Below, one piece after another: positions 26,526-35,316 of a stretch of DNA of 64,000 nt. The notes below the pieces were generated by a model. That model was not told the DNA's origin, made no database searches, and saw only the letters and a list, made by a program, of their open reading frames with translations. The stretch spans positions 62,001 through 126,000 of the forward strand of contig NZ_JAGP01000001.1 of NCBI RefSeq assembly GCF_000526715.1, in the 5' to 3' direction. A program made the position numbers and the translations under genes. Numbering within the stretch: position 1 is the first letter of the stretch; each line of letters begins with the position of its first letter. The DNA comes from Hydrogenovibrio kuenenii DSM 12350 (GTDB lineage: Bacteria; Pseudomonadota; Gammaproteobacteria; Thiomicrospirales; Thiomicrospiraceae).

Positions 26526-27857
26526 ATGAAGAAAATATCTTTCTATCTCTTCTGCATTTGTTTGTTTTCATCTTTTAAGGTATTGGCGGCAGTAGATTTT
26601 AAATCCGCTCTTCAACTCTATAAAGATAAGCAATATCAAGCGTCCTATGAAGCATTTATGGCGCTTGCAGATACTGATTATACTAATGTTGATTACAATT
26701 ATTATTTGGCGCGTTCTGCTTTTTTCGTAAAGCATTACAATGAAGCCATTGCAGCTTATGAGCGTGTTTTGATTATGTATCCCAATAATGCGCGTTCAAA
26801 GCTGGAATTAGGCCGAACCTATTATAAAATGCATCGTTATACTGAAGCGCGCAAGTATTTAAATGAAGTCTTGAAGTCCAGCGCCCCTCAGGTTGTTAAA
26901 AATAACATTCGCTACTATCTGGCTCGTATGACTGAAGATGGTAAAAAACCTAAGCGTAATACGGTCAAAGCTACCTTGCTTGGTTCTGTGTTCTATGATT
27001 CCAATCTGAACTACTCTCCCGAATCAGATCAAATGACATTGCCGTCCGGCACTCTAACCTCCTCAGCGGATATAGGTGCATGGGGAAGTGAGCAAATGTT
27101 GCTTGTAAACCATCGTTATGAAAATCCCGATAAGTATGATTTTGCATGGAAAAATGATGCGGTTCTTTACAACAAAGTTTCTCCGGGGAACAGTGAATAC
27201 AACATTTTATACGGCAGTTATTCACCAGCGCTATCATTTCAGAAAGATCGTTGGACGCTTGATGCTGGCGTATCAGTCGATGGTATGAAATACGGTAAAG
27301 ACCCTTATATGGTTTCTTATGGGTTGACGCCTAAGGCAGTCTATATTCCAAACATGACTGAATATATTTCAACGCAGCTAAAGTTGTTGAAACGTGATTA
27401 TCAGACGAGCAGTACGAAAGCAAAAAATTCAAAATTTGTGCAATTGACTGTTTTGTATCAAAAAAGAATGGGGCCTGTTTTTTCTTGGTTTGGACAAGGA
27501 ACGCTTGAAACCGAACTTAAGGATAAAACGCCAACGACAATTGTTAATGTTGATTATCAACTTTTGGGCTTAAAAGTGGGGGCAGGATATTTGCTCCCTA
27601 AAAATATTAGTTTGTCAGGTTCACTAGGCTATCAGTCAAAGCAATTTTTGGACAATGACCGTTTGTTGAAATACTTTAATGCACCGTCTAAAAAAGAACA
27701 TGATAATCGCTACTATGCCGAATTGGTTTTGGCAAAAGAGTTAGATAAAAACTTTACTGCACAGTTTAGAGCTAGCCGAGTACAAAATGACTCAAACATC
27801 TCTGTCTATAAATATCAGAAAAACCTTTACACTTTTAATATCCTGAAGCGTTTTTAG
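26526..27857 (+). CDS. Slam/T11SS-like outer-membrane protein, copy 1
   Basis: A 443-residue protein with a Sec signal ending around residue 21 (VLA). The periplasmic part (about 25-150) has TPR repeats (ALQLYKDKQYQASYEAF, HYNEAIAAYERVLIMYPNNA, RYTEARKYLNEVL). From about residue 155 a beta-barrel begins with FYDSNLNYSP, as in DUF560 surface lipoprotein assembly modulators, and the chain ends in phenylalanine as outer-membrane barrels do. Family members translocate cargo carrying a TbpB-like barrel across the outer membrane (type XI secretion). The next gene, 12 bases downstream, encodes such a putative cargo. It is a close paralogue of 29172-30536. Confidence 0.82.
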   Translation: MKKISFYLFCICLFSSFKVLAAVDFKSALQLYKDKQYQASYEAFMALADTDYTNVDYNYYLARSAFFVKHYNEAIAAYERVLIMYPNNARSKLELGRTYYKMHRYTEARKYLNEVLKSSAPQVVKNNIRYYLARMTEDGKKPKRNTVKATLLGSVFYDSNLNYSPESDQMTLPSGTLTSSADIGAWGSEQMLLVNHRYENPDKYDFAWKNDAVLYNKVSPGNSEYNILYGSYSPALSFQKDRWTLDAGVSVDGMKYGKDPYMVSYGLTPKAVYIPNMTEYISTQLKLLKRDYQTSSTKAKNSKFVQLTVLYQKRMGPVFSWFGQGTLETELKDKTPTTIVNVDYQLLGLKVGAGYLLPKNISLSGSLGYQSKQFLDNDRLLKYFNAPSKKEHDNRYYAELVLAKELDKNFTAQFRASRVQNDSNISVYKYQKNLYTFNILKRF

Positions 27858-27869
27858 GGAGTGGGTGAC

Positions 27870-29135
27870 ATGTTAAGAAGTATGATTTTTGTTTTGACCA
27901 TGTTGTTTGCCATTCAAGCGTTTGCAGCCATTGGAAAAGTTGCTGCCGTAAGGGGCGATGCCCACTTTTTGAGAGATAATCAACTTTTGGTTATGAAAGT
28001 TGGCGATGCTGTTGAAGAAAAAGACCAAATTAAAACGGGTGTAAATACAAAAGTACAAATTGTTTTTAGTGACCGTACGATTGTGACTATCGGTAAGAAT
28101 ACTGATTTCTCGATTCCACAGTATGTTTATGGTAATGCGGCTACCTCAAAGGCTCAGTTTAATCTTGCCAAAGGTGTTTTTAAGTCTATTTCGGGAAAAA
28201 TCGGTAAGCTTGCGCCGCAAAGATTCAAGATAAAAACTAAAACCTCAACCATTGGTATTCGAGGAACAACCTATATTGTTCGTGTAATTGGTTCTGAAAC
28301 AAGCTTAGCTACTTTAAATGGTGCAACCTATATGGAACTCAATAGTGGAAAAACCTATGACGTTCCAGCTGGTAAAGAGCTCGTCTATAACGTAGATACA
28401 GGGCAAGTGACAATACAAAATATTTCGACAACGTCGGTTTCGATTGATTCTCAAACGTCTGATGGTAAAAAAACTGAGACTGCGGAAAACGGTAGTAATG
28501 ATTCGGATGAAGCCACTTCAACGGTTGCAACCACTGTTTCTTCAACTGAAAATACATCACAGAATGTGGATACGAATAGTGTTAAAACAGATAGTACAAC
28601 AGTTAAAGTTGTTGCGGGTTCAGATACTTATAGCTCTTATGGTTATTGGTTAAATCAAACAACACAAGAAAAAACGGATCCATACACTGAGGCTAAAACT
28701 GGTTATGCTGCGACGACGCCATCAGTATTAAGTAGTGTTATTACTGGGCAGTCATCCTTAAGGTACGCTGGTAATTTGGTAGCAATATCGGGAACCAGTA
28801 ACGTCTCAGGGAATGTAACCATGGATGTTTCGTATGGACAGATTTCATCTGGGAACCTTCAGTTTACTTTGAATGGTGATGCTTGGAATTTCTCTTTTTC
28901 TAATGCGACCATTAATACTAATCAAAACACGGACACGGGTTATTCGTTTAGTACAACTTCTCTTACAGATGGGGTCACTGGTAGTGACTTTCCTGATACC
29001 TACTCCGGTACTGTGAAAGGAAGGTTTTATGGTCCGAATGCAGAAGGGGTTGGTGGTATATTTGATGTAAATAGAACGCCAAATTCTGGTGGAACGGCGA
29101 GCAATGCTAAGGGGTCTTTTAGTGCTGTTAAATAA
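27870..29135 (+). CDS. FecR-domain protein with TbpB-like C-terminal barrel, copy 1
   Basis: A 421-residue exported protein. The signal peptide ends near residue 19 (QAFA) with no lipobox cysteine. A FecR-like domain spans about 40-140 (VGDAVEEKDQIKTG, then STIGIRGTTYIVRV). A Ser/Thr-rich linker (190-250) leads to a beta-rich C-terminal domain (about 265-421). Its YAGNLVAISG start and GRFYGPNAEGVGGIF signature resemble the TbpB-type barrel of T11SS cargo. It is therefore predicted to be the cargo of the preceding barrel protein. ATG 27870 follows GGGAGTGGG; a GTG at 27861 is in frame. Not a classical FecR anti-sigma regulator: no sigma gene or membrane anchor. Confidence 0.75.
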   Translation: MLRSMIFVLTMLFAIQAFAAIGKVAAVRGDAHFLRDNQLLVMKVGDAVEEKDQIKTGVNTKVQIVFSDRTIVTIGKNTDFSIPQYVYGNAATSKAQFNLAKGVFKSISGKIGKLAPQRFKIKTKTSTIGIRGTTYIVRVIGSETSLATLNGATYMELNSGKTYDVPAGKELVYNVDTGQVTIQNISTTSVSIDSQTSDGKKTETAENGSNDSDEATSTVATTVSSTENTSQNVDTNSVKTDSTTVKVVAGSDTYSSYGYWLNQTTQEKTDPYTEAKTGYAATTPSVLSSVITGQSSLRYAGNLVAISGTSNVSGNVTMDVSYGQISSGNLQFTLNGDAWNFSFSNATINTNQNTDTGYSFSTTSLTDGVTGSDFPDTYSGTVKGRFYGPNAEGVGGIFDVNRTPNSGGTASNAKGSFSAVK

Positions 29136-29171
29136 GGTGCTAGCAGATAATGGTAGGATAACGGAATAGGT

Positions 29172-30536
29172 ATGAATTTTAAGAAAGCAACGGCGATTTT
29201 AGCGGTTATATTTTGCTCGATAATTTCAACTTCACTAAAGGCACAAGACCAACAAGCATCTGTCGATAGACCGGAAGTTAATTACCCTCAAGCATTAGCG
29301 TTATACAAACAAAAAAACTACCAGGCTGCCTATCAGGCATTTTTACAGTTAGTTTCAACTGATTATGGCAATGTTAATTACAACTACTATCTAGGCCGTT
29401 CGGCATTTTTTGTTAAAGACTATCATGAGTCAATTGCCGCCTATGAACGTATTTTGATTAGTTACCCATATAACCAGCGTGCCAAATTGGAGTTAGGGCG
29501 TTTGTATTATGAACAGGGAGATTTTGTTCAATCCAGGCGTTACTTAACGGAAATTTTGAATTCAAATGCACCGCAAACAGTAAAAAATAATATCCGTGTG
29601 TATTTGGCGAGAATGAATGCGATAGATAATAAGCCTCATAATACTCTTAGAGGCACTCTGTTAGGTTCGGCATTTTATGATTCCAATCTAAATTATTCGC
29701 CGCAATCTGATAGTTTTCAGCTGCCTTCAGGGAAGCTTAATTTTCCTTCTGACATTGGTGCTTGGGGAAGTGAGCAAATGTTGATGCTAAACCATCGTTA
29801 TGATAATCCTAAGAAGTTTGGTTTTGCCATTAAAAATGACATTACGCTTTATAATCGCTGGCTTCCTAACCATTCGGATTACAACATTTTATACGGTAGT
29901 TATATGCCGGCGCTATCATGGCATAAACATGGTTGGACAACAGATGCCGCACTCTATTTTGACGATATGAGTTATGGCAAAAACCCTTATATGATGTCTT
30001 ACGGCATAGCGCCATCTGTCAGTTATATGCCTAATCTGACACAGAATATTTCGGCTCAGTTGAAGTTTATAAACAAAGATTATCAACAATCCGTCTACAA
30101 AGATCGTAATGCGCAATTCACTCAGTTGGCTGTGTTGTATCAGAAACGAGAGGGCGCTTTATGGAGCTGGTATGGACAAGGTGTGTATGAAATGGAACAA
30201 AAACAACGTACTTCCACATCGGTAAATGTTGATTATCAAGCGATAACCGCTCGTGCGGGAGTAAACTACATGTTTCAAAAGAATTTAAGTTTAGGTCTAG
30301 CAGGTGAATATCAACAGAAAAGTTATTCTGAAAATGATTTTTGGCTAAAAAGTCTAAGCGGGCTAAGCAAGCATCAAGTTAATAATAAGATGGCTTTAAC
30401 TGCAATGGTAACAAAGAATTTCCAGAAAACTTTGTCAGCACAGTTGAAGCTATCTGTTATAAAAAATAACTCCAATATTAAAATTTATGAATATCAGAAA
30501 AACGCTTTGACGTTAAATCTGATAAAACGTTTTTAA
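29172..30536 (+). CDS. Slam/T11SS-like outer-membrane protein, copy 2
   Basis: A 454-residue paralogue of 26526-27857 with the same layout: signal peptide (about 1-25), TPR repeats (about 35-155), and a barrel starting FYDSNLNYSP and ending LKRF-type (LIKRF). Long blocks are shared, for example DIGAWGSEQML, YNILYGSY and SYG-P, so the two arose by tandem duplication. It begins 36 bases after the first FecR-type gene and is followed 11 bases later by a second. Divergence is largest at the N-terminal signal and between barrel strands, as expected for surface loops. Confidence 0.82.
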   Translation: MNFKKATAILAVIFCSIISTSLKAQDQQASVDRPEVNYPQALALYKQKNYQAAYQAFLQLVSTDYGNVNYNYYLGRSAFFVKDYHESIAAYERILISYPYNQRAKLELGRLYYEQGDFVQSRRYLTEILNSNAPQTVKNNIRVYLARMNAIDNKPHNTLRGTLLGSAFYDSNLNYSPQSDSFQLPSGKLNFPSDIGAWGSEQMLMLNHRYDNPKKFGFAIKNDITLYNRWLPNHSDYNILYGSYMPALSWHKHGWTTDAALYFDDMSYGKNPYMMSYGIAPSVSYMPNLTQNISAQLKFINKDYQQSVYKDRNAQFTQLAVLYQKREGALWSWYGQGVYEMEQKQRTSTSVNVDYQAITARAGVNYMFQKNLSLGLAGEYQQKSYSENDFWLKSLSGLSKHQVNNKMALTAMVTKNFQKTLSAQLKLSVIKNNSNIKIYEYQKNALTLNLIKRF

Positions 30537-30547
30537 AGGAAAGGCAA

Positions 30548-31894
30548 ATGGTCACACGTATTTTATTGATCGTTTTACTGGTTGTGTCAAGCCAAGCGTA
30601 TGCCTCTATTGCAACGGTAGCTGCCATTAAAGGAGAAGCGAATATTTTGAGGGCGGATCAAAAGTTGCCGGTCCATATGGGCGATGCTCTCGAGGAAAAA
30701 GATCAGATCAAAACGGGACCTAATACTAAAGTACAACTTATCTTTAAAGATAGAACCATTGTTACCATTGGTAAAAACACACTCTTTTCTATACCGCAAT
30801 ATGTCTATGGTGATGCTAAAACCTCAAAAGTACAGTTCCACCTTTCTAAAGGCGTGTTTAAGTCGATGACAGGTAAAATCGGCGCAATAGCTAAGCAGCG
30901 TTTTAAGATCAAAACCGCTACTGCAACCATTGGTATTCGAGGGACAATTTACATTGTTCGTGTCAATGGCGATAAAACACAGCTTTCGACATTGGACGGT
31001 GCAACCTATATGCAACTGAATTCAAATGGAAAGGTTTACGATGTGCCGGCAGGTAAATCTTTAAAATATGATGCAAAAACAGGGCGTGTGAGCTTACAAA
31101 ACCTGACCATTAAGACTGTAATGATTCAAAAAGATCCACCGCAGTCGGACAAAGAGCAGTTGGAAGATGCAATTCAAGCTCAAACGGATGATTCTGGTGG
31201 CGCTCAAGCAGGGCATGACTCATTGCTGCTTAATGTTGGGAATGTAAAGACAGATGATGACAATTCAGGTGATGTTCAATTGGAGAGTCAGACTAATGAT
31301 AGCAGTATTAATTCCATCGTATTAAGTCAAACAAATTTGCCCGCAGGAACCGATGAACAAATAAATCAGACGACTATCTCTATTCCTTATCAGGTAGTAG
31401 CAGGTCAAGACAATTATAATGAGTATGGTTATTGGGCAGATAAAAATTCGGCGCAGTTAACGACGCCTTTTACGAATCCATTGTCCGGTATTTCACAAAC
31501 TCCAGCAGCAAGTATTGATGGCTTTAGCGGTAGCGCCGCTTATACTGGTAATTTAGTAGCCATTTCAGGTACTGAGCACACGACAGGATCAATTTTGATG
31601 CAAGTGGATTTTGGTACTAAGGCTGTAAGCGGCGCACTCAACGATCTGACCATTAATGGTAATAAGTGGGATAACAATTTTACAGGTAGCCTATCATCCT
31701 CAGGGATTAGTGTGACGCATTTTACGCCTAAAAATACCCCAAGCATGTCGAGTATTTCCGGCAGCCTAAACGGGCAATTGTATGGTAATAATGCACAAGG
31801 CGTTGCCGGAACATTTAATCTTTCTGGCACCAAAATTTCTGGAGGGTCGGCTAGTGTATCCGGCTCCTATGCCGCAAAAGGTGACGGTCCTTAG
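30548..31894 (+). CDS. FecR-domain protein with TbpB-like C-terminal barrel, copy 2
   Basis: A 448-residue paralogue of the first FecR-type protein. The signal peptide ends near residue 19 (AYA), again without a lipobox. The FecR-like domain (about 35-140) keeps MGDALEEKDQIKTG and ATIGIRGTIYIVRV. A Gln/Asp/Ser-rich linker (about 195-275) separates it from the C-terminal barrel-like domain (about 320-448), with YTGNLVAISG and GQLYGNNAQGVAGTF. The linker differs greatly from copy 1 while both end domains are conserved. It is predicted to be cargo of the preceding outer-membrane protein and is followed 22 bases later by the cyclase gene. Confidence 0.75.
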   Translation: MVTRILLIVLLVVSSQAYASIATVAAIKGEANILRADQKLPVHMGDALEEKDQIKTGPNTKVQLIFKDRTIVTIGKNTLFSIPQYVYGDAKTSKVQFHLSKGVFKSMTGKIGAIAKQRFKIKTATATIGIRGTIYIVRVNGDKTQLSTLDGATYMQLNSNGKVYDVPAGKSLKYDAKTGRVSLQNLTIKTVMIQKDPPQSDKEQLEDAIQAQTDDSGGAQAGHDSLLLNVGNVKTDDDNSGDVQLESQTNDSSINSIVLSQTNLPAGTDEQINQTTISIPYQVVAGQDNYNEYGYWADKNSAQLTTPFTNPLSGISQTPAASIDGFSGSAAYTGNLVAISGTEHTTGSILMQVDFGTKAVSGALNDLTINGNKWDNNFTGSLSSSGISVTHFTPKNTPSMSSISGSLNGQLYGNNAQGVAGTFNLSGTKISGGSASVSGSYAAKGDGP

Positions 31895-31916
31895 GGCTGT
31901 TTTGTAAGGCTGTGCA

Positions 31917-34121
31917 ATGACAAGACTCGGCAAATGGAAAATTTTTACCCATTTTAGTGTCATAGCTTTAGGGTTGACCATTCTTTTGGGAGGATACCTG
32001 TTTATTCCTCAAGCCTTTCTTTCGTTGGACAATCGTTTAAGAGATTTCCTATTTTTAGCACGCGGCCCTATTCCTACTACAGGCCAAGTGGTGATTGTTG
32101 ACTTGGATGATGCCAGTTTAAAAAAGTATGGTCAATGGCCGTGGAGTCGCGATTTGTTTGCCAAACTTTTACAAAAATTGGCAAATGACGGTGCGGGGAT
32201 TGTAGGGCTAGATATTGTTTTCTCTGAAGCTGATAGAACATCTCCAGCGCGCCTAGCAAAGCGCTATCACTTTCCAGATAAAAATTTACCCGATTTTGAT
32301 CAAGTCATGGCTAAGACCTTGGCGCAAACCCCGACGATTTTGGGGTATGTGTTTCAAATGAACACACCTACACCTGGAGCAGATGCACCTAATATTCCCG
32401 CCATTTTTATTGAAAGGGGCTTTTCGAAAAATACCGATGTGCTAAAGCCAGAAGGTGTGCTTGCCAATATTCCAATATTGCAGAATTCTGCCTATAGCAG
32501 TGGCTTCTTTAATAACGTGCCTGATGAATCGGGTATGGTGCGGAGTGTTCCGTTAGTAATGAAGTATGATGGCATGATTTATCCTTCGCTATCATTAGAA
32601 ATGATTCGAATCGCAACGCAAGTCAATAAAGTCTATGTAAACTATTCGGACTTGGGAGTTGAGTCGATTCAGCTGGGTAAGATGTTTATCCCAACAGATC
32701 CTGGTGGTCGCTTGTTTGTGAACTATCGTGGTCCAGGGCATACCTTTCATTACATCAGTGCAGCAAAAGTTCTTGAAAATAAAGTCGACCCTAAAGAACT
32801 GGAAGGCAAATTCATTTTAATCGGAACCTCAGCGGCCGGGCTATTGGATTTGCGGTCGATGCCTTTTGATAATGTTTACCCTGGTGTGGAAGCTCACGCA
32901 AATGTTATAGATAATATTCTAAAAGGCGATTTCCTAACACGCCCGAGCTGGATTATCGCTGCTGACATGCTTGTTATCAGTGTCACTTTTCTGTTGTCTT
33001 ATTTATTGTTGATTCGTTTGAATGCCCTTTGGGCATTTACTATTTTTCTTGCGGAAGCAGTAGGCCTTTACTATTTCTATTTTCATATGCTGTTTACCGA
33101 AGGTATAGTGTTCAATATCTTGTTCGGTGTATTCGCATTAGTCGCAGCATTCTTCTTCTCGTTACTGGTCAACTTCTTCTTCGAAACACGTCAAAAAATG
33201 ATGTTGAGAGGCAAGCTTTCAAGCAAAGTCAGCCCAGCAGTTATGGAAGAAATCTTAAAAAATGAAGCTGGCAATGTAATGGAAGGCGATACGCGTGAAG
33301 TCACCATCTTTTTCTCTGATGTGCGTAACTTCACCAATATTTCTGAAGCTCTCTCTAATCCGCAAACGCTCATTCACTTTTTGAATGAGTATATGGAACC
33401 AATGACGGACGTAATCGTCCATGCAGAAGGAACTGTAGATAAATTCATCGGTGATGCCATTATGGCTTATTGGAATGCTCCGATAGACGTAAAAGATCAT
33501 GCCGATAAAGCGGTAGCTGCAAGCTTGCGCCAAATCGCTATGTTAAAGGACATTAATGAAAAAATTCGTCAAGATGAGCGTTTTCAAGCCGTGGTCAAAA
33601 TGTCTGATGCGAACGGTGTGCCACCACTGGATATTGGCATAGGCTTGAATACTGGGCAAGCGATTGTGGGGGAAATGGGCTCTGCCGGGCGAAGTGACTA
33701 TACCGTTATTGGTGATGCAATTAACTTGGGATCTCGTTTAGAGTCTTTGTGTAAATTTTATAATTCGAAAGTCACTATTTCCAACTTCACCAAAGAACAA
33801 CTTAAACAAGACTATATCTTCCGTTTTCTAGATTTGGTTACAGTGAAAGGTAAAACAGAGCCAGTTGAAGTTTGGCAAGTCCATGACTTTGGTCAAGCAG
33901 AAGGGCGAATGAAAGAAGAACTGGACAAGCACCATCATGCGATTGCACTATATAAACAAGCGAAGTTTGTTGAGGCAATAGATATGCTTAAAGACCTGGA
34001 AAGCTGGCCGGATAAAACCAATCAAAATATCTATAAGATTTATATAGAGCGTTGTGAGCACTATATTGAAGAGCCACCAGAAGACTTTAATGGCGTATTC
34101 ATACATAAAACCAAAGGCTAG
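31917..34121 (+). CDS. CHASE2-domain adenylate cyclase
   Basis: A 734-residue membrane receptor. An N-terminal segment (about 13-32) leads to a periplasmic CHASE2 domain (about 35-345), then three membrane segments (about 346-425) and a cytoplasmic class III cyclase (about 455-650). Metal aspartates are Asp468 (FFSDVRNFT) and Asp513 (FIGDAIMAYW). Lys509 and the aspartate of SDYTVIGDA fit adenine specificity, so cAMP is the likely product. A C-terminal TPR-like tail (680-730) follows. It is the last gene of the T11SS/FecR cluster; the periplasmic sensor could monitor the exported FecR proteins, which is an inference. Confidence 0.9.
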   Translation: MTRLGKWKIFTHFSVIALGLTILLGGYLFIPQAFLSLDNRLRDFLFLARGPIPTTGQVVIVDLDDASLKKYGQWPWSRDLFAKLLQKLANDGAGIVGLDIVFSEADRTSPARLAKRYHFPDKNLPDFDQVMAKTLAQTPTILGYVFQMNTPTPGADAPNIPAIFIERGFSKNTDVLKPEGVLANIPILQNSAYSSGFFNNVPDESGMVRSVPLVMKYDGMIYPSLSLEMIRIATQVNKVYVNYSDLGVESIQLGKMFIPTDPGGRLFVNYRGPGHTFHYISAAKVLENKVDPKELEGKFILIGTSAAGLLDLRSMPFDNVYPGVEAHANVIDNILKGDFLTRPSWIIAADMLVISVTFLLSYLLLIRLNALWAFTIFLAEAVGLYYFYFHMLFTEGIVFNILFGVFALVAAFFFSLLVNFFFETRQKMMLRGKLSSKVSPAVMEEILKNEAGNVMEGDTREVTIFFSDVRNFTNISEALSNPQTLIHFLNEYMEPMTDVIVHAEGTVDKFIGDAIMAYWNAPIDVKDHADKAVAASLRQIAMLKDINEKIRQDERFQAVVKMSDANGVPPLDIGIGLNTGQAIVGEMGSAGRSDYTVIGDAINLGSRLESLCKFYNSKVTISNFTKEQLKQDYIFRFLDLVTVKGKTEPVEVWQVHDFGQAEGRMKEELDKHHHAIALYKQAKFVEAIDMLKDLESWPDKTNQNIYKIYIERCEHYIEEPPEDFNGVFIHKTKG

Positions 34122-34161
34122 TTTTAAGTTGAAAGTCAGGCTTCGTCGATGGGTTTGGGAT

Positions 34162-34180
34162 GAAAATCTACCAGGCTGGG
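34162..34180. repeat. Half copy of the dispersed CCAGGCTGGG-type repeat
   Basis: GAAAATCTACCAGGCTGGG lies between the convergent stops of the cyclase and the HD-GYP gene, with one change from the complete arm (A for G in CTGCC). No partner arm is visible, so it is not a terminator by itself. Confidence 0.6.
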
Positions 34181-34198
34181 ATCAAATTATGGAGGAAC

Positions 34199-35254
34199 CT
34201 AATCCTGAATCTTGTCCCGAATCGCTAGGAATTCATCGAGGTGCTGAAAGAAAAGATCAATCATTTTAGGCTCAAAGCTTTTACCGCTTTCTTCTTTGAA
34301 ATAATCCAGAATCTGTTCCAACGGCCAAGCGGCTTTATAAACGCGATCATTGCCCAAGGCATCAAACACATCCGCTACGGCACAAATGCGACCACAGACA
34401 TCAATGTCCTCTTCTTTCAGTCCTTGAGGGTAGCCCGTACCATTCCATTTTTCATGATGTTGATAAGCGATGCTAGCCGCCACTTGAAGGATTGATCGTG
34501 TGGAACCTTTTAGGATGTCATAACCTTTTTGGGCATGGGTTTCCATAATGGCTCTTTCTTCAATGGTAAGTGGTCCGGGTTTGTTCAGAATCTGGTCAGG
34601 TATGGCGACTTTGCCAATATCATGCATGGGCGCCGCCTTACGAATCAGTTCGCATGTCTTTGCATCAATACCATATAATTTAGCCAGTAAATAAGCGTAT
34701 TCCGCTACACGAACGACGTGCTGCCCAGCTTCATTGGAGCGTTCTTCAATCGTAGAGCCGAGCATAGTGATAATTTCACCCTGGGTCGCTTCCAGCTCCT
34801 GGTTCAGGGTTCTGATTTCCTGAACTCCTTCCTCTATCTTATGCTTAAGGTGCTGTTGATAGTCATGAAGTTGAAGGTGGGTTCGGACTCTGGCAATGAC
34901 TTCCTCGTTGGCAAAAGGTTTTGTCATGTAGTCCTGTCCGCCAGCACGAAAAGCGTTCAATTTGTCTTCTGTTTCATTCATCGCGCTGATGAAAATGATC
35001 GGGATAGCTTGTGTTTCCGGTGCTGACTTTAAGTGTTTGCTTACTTCAAACCCGTTCATTCCGGGCATTTTAATATCAAGTAAAATAAGATCAGGCGTTT
35101 TCAACGCAATAGACTGCAAAGCCATTTCGCCGTTGATGGCGGCACGTACCTGGTAGCCCTGTTCTTCAAGAATTTCAGCTAAAAGCTTAACGTTGGCTGT
35201 TGTATCGTCAACCACTAAGACTTCATGTTTGGAAGGATCAAATAAATCAGCCAC
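34199..35254 (-). CDS. Response regulator with HD-GYP phosphodiesterase domain
   Basis: A 351-residue protein: REC domain (1-125, phospho-acceptor Asp60 in LILLDIKMPG), a coiled-coil linker (about 130-165) and an HD-GYP domain (about 170-345). The HD pair is at 211-212 (MHDIGKVAIPD) and the GYP motif at about 266-276 (HHEKWNGTGYP), so both metal and specificity motifs are intact. It should hydrolyse c-di-GMP when phosphorylated. The start is GTG 35254 with AAAGGATGG upstream. It is the third gene of a minus-strand run after the PhnD-like protein and the hybrid kinase, its likely phosphate donor. Confidence 0.92.
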   Translation of the reverse strand: MADLFDPSKHEVLVVDDTTANVKLLAEILEEQGYQVRAAINGEMALQSIALKTPDLILLDIKMPGMNGFEVSKHLKSAPETQAIPIIFISAMNETEDKLNAFRAGGQDYMTKPFANEEVIARVRTHLQLHDYQQHLKHKIEEGVQEIRTLNQELEATQGEIITMLGSTIEERSNEAGQHVVRVAEYAYLLAKLYGIDAKTCELIRKAAPMHDIGKVAIPDQILNKPGPLTIEERAIMETHAQKGYDILKGSTRSILQVAASIAYQHHEKWNGTGYPQGLKEEDIDVCGRICAVADVFDALGNDRVYKAAWPLEQILDYFKEESGKSFEPKMIDLFFQHLDEFLAIRDKIQD

Positions 35255-35316
35255 AAACCATCCTTTGATTGGGTATTCGTTTAAATTCTAGCGTATTTTT
35301 CATCATGACAATAAGA

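Noticed and set aside
27870-31894. FecR-type proteins as iron-siderophore anti-sigma regulators
   Set aside because: There is no ECF sigma factor gene, no cytoplasmic anti-sigma helix and no FecA-type receptor next to them; the proteins have signal peptides and secreted domain layouts.
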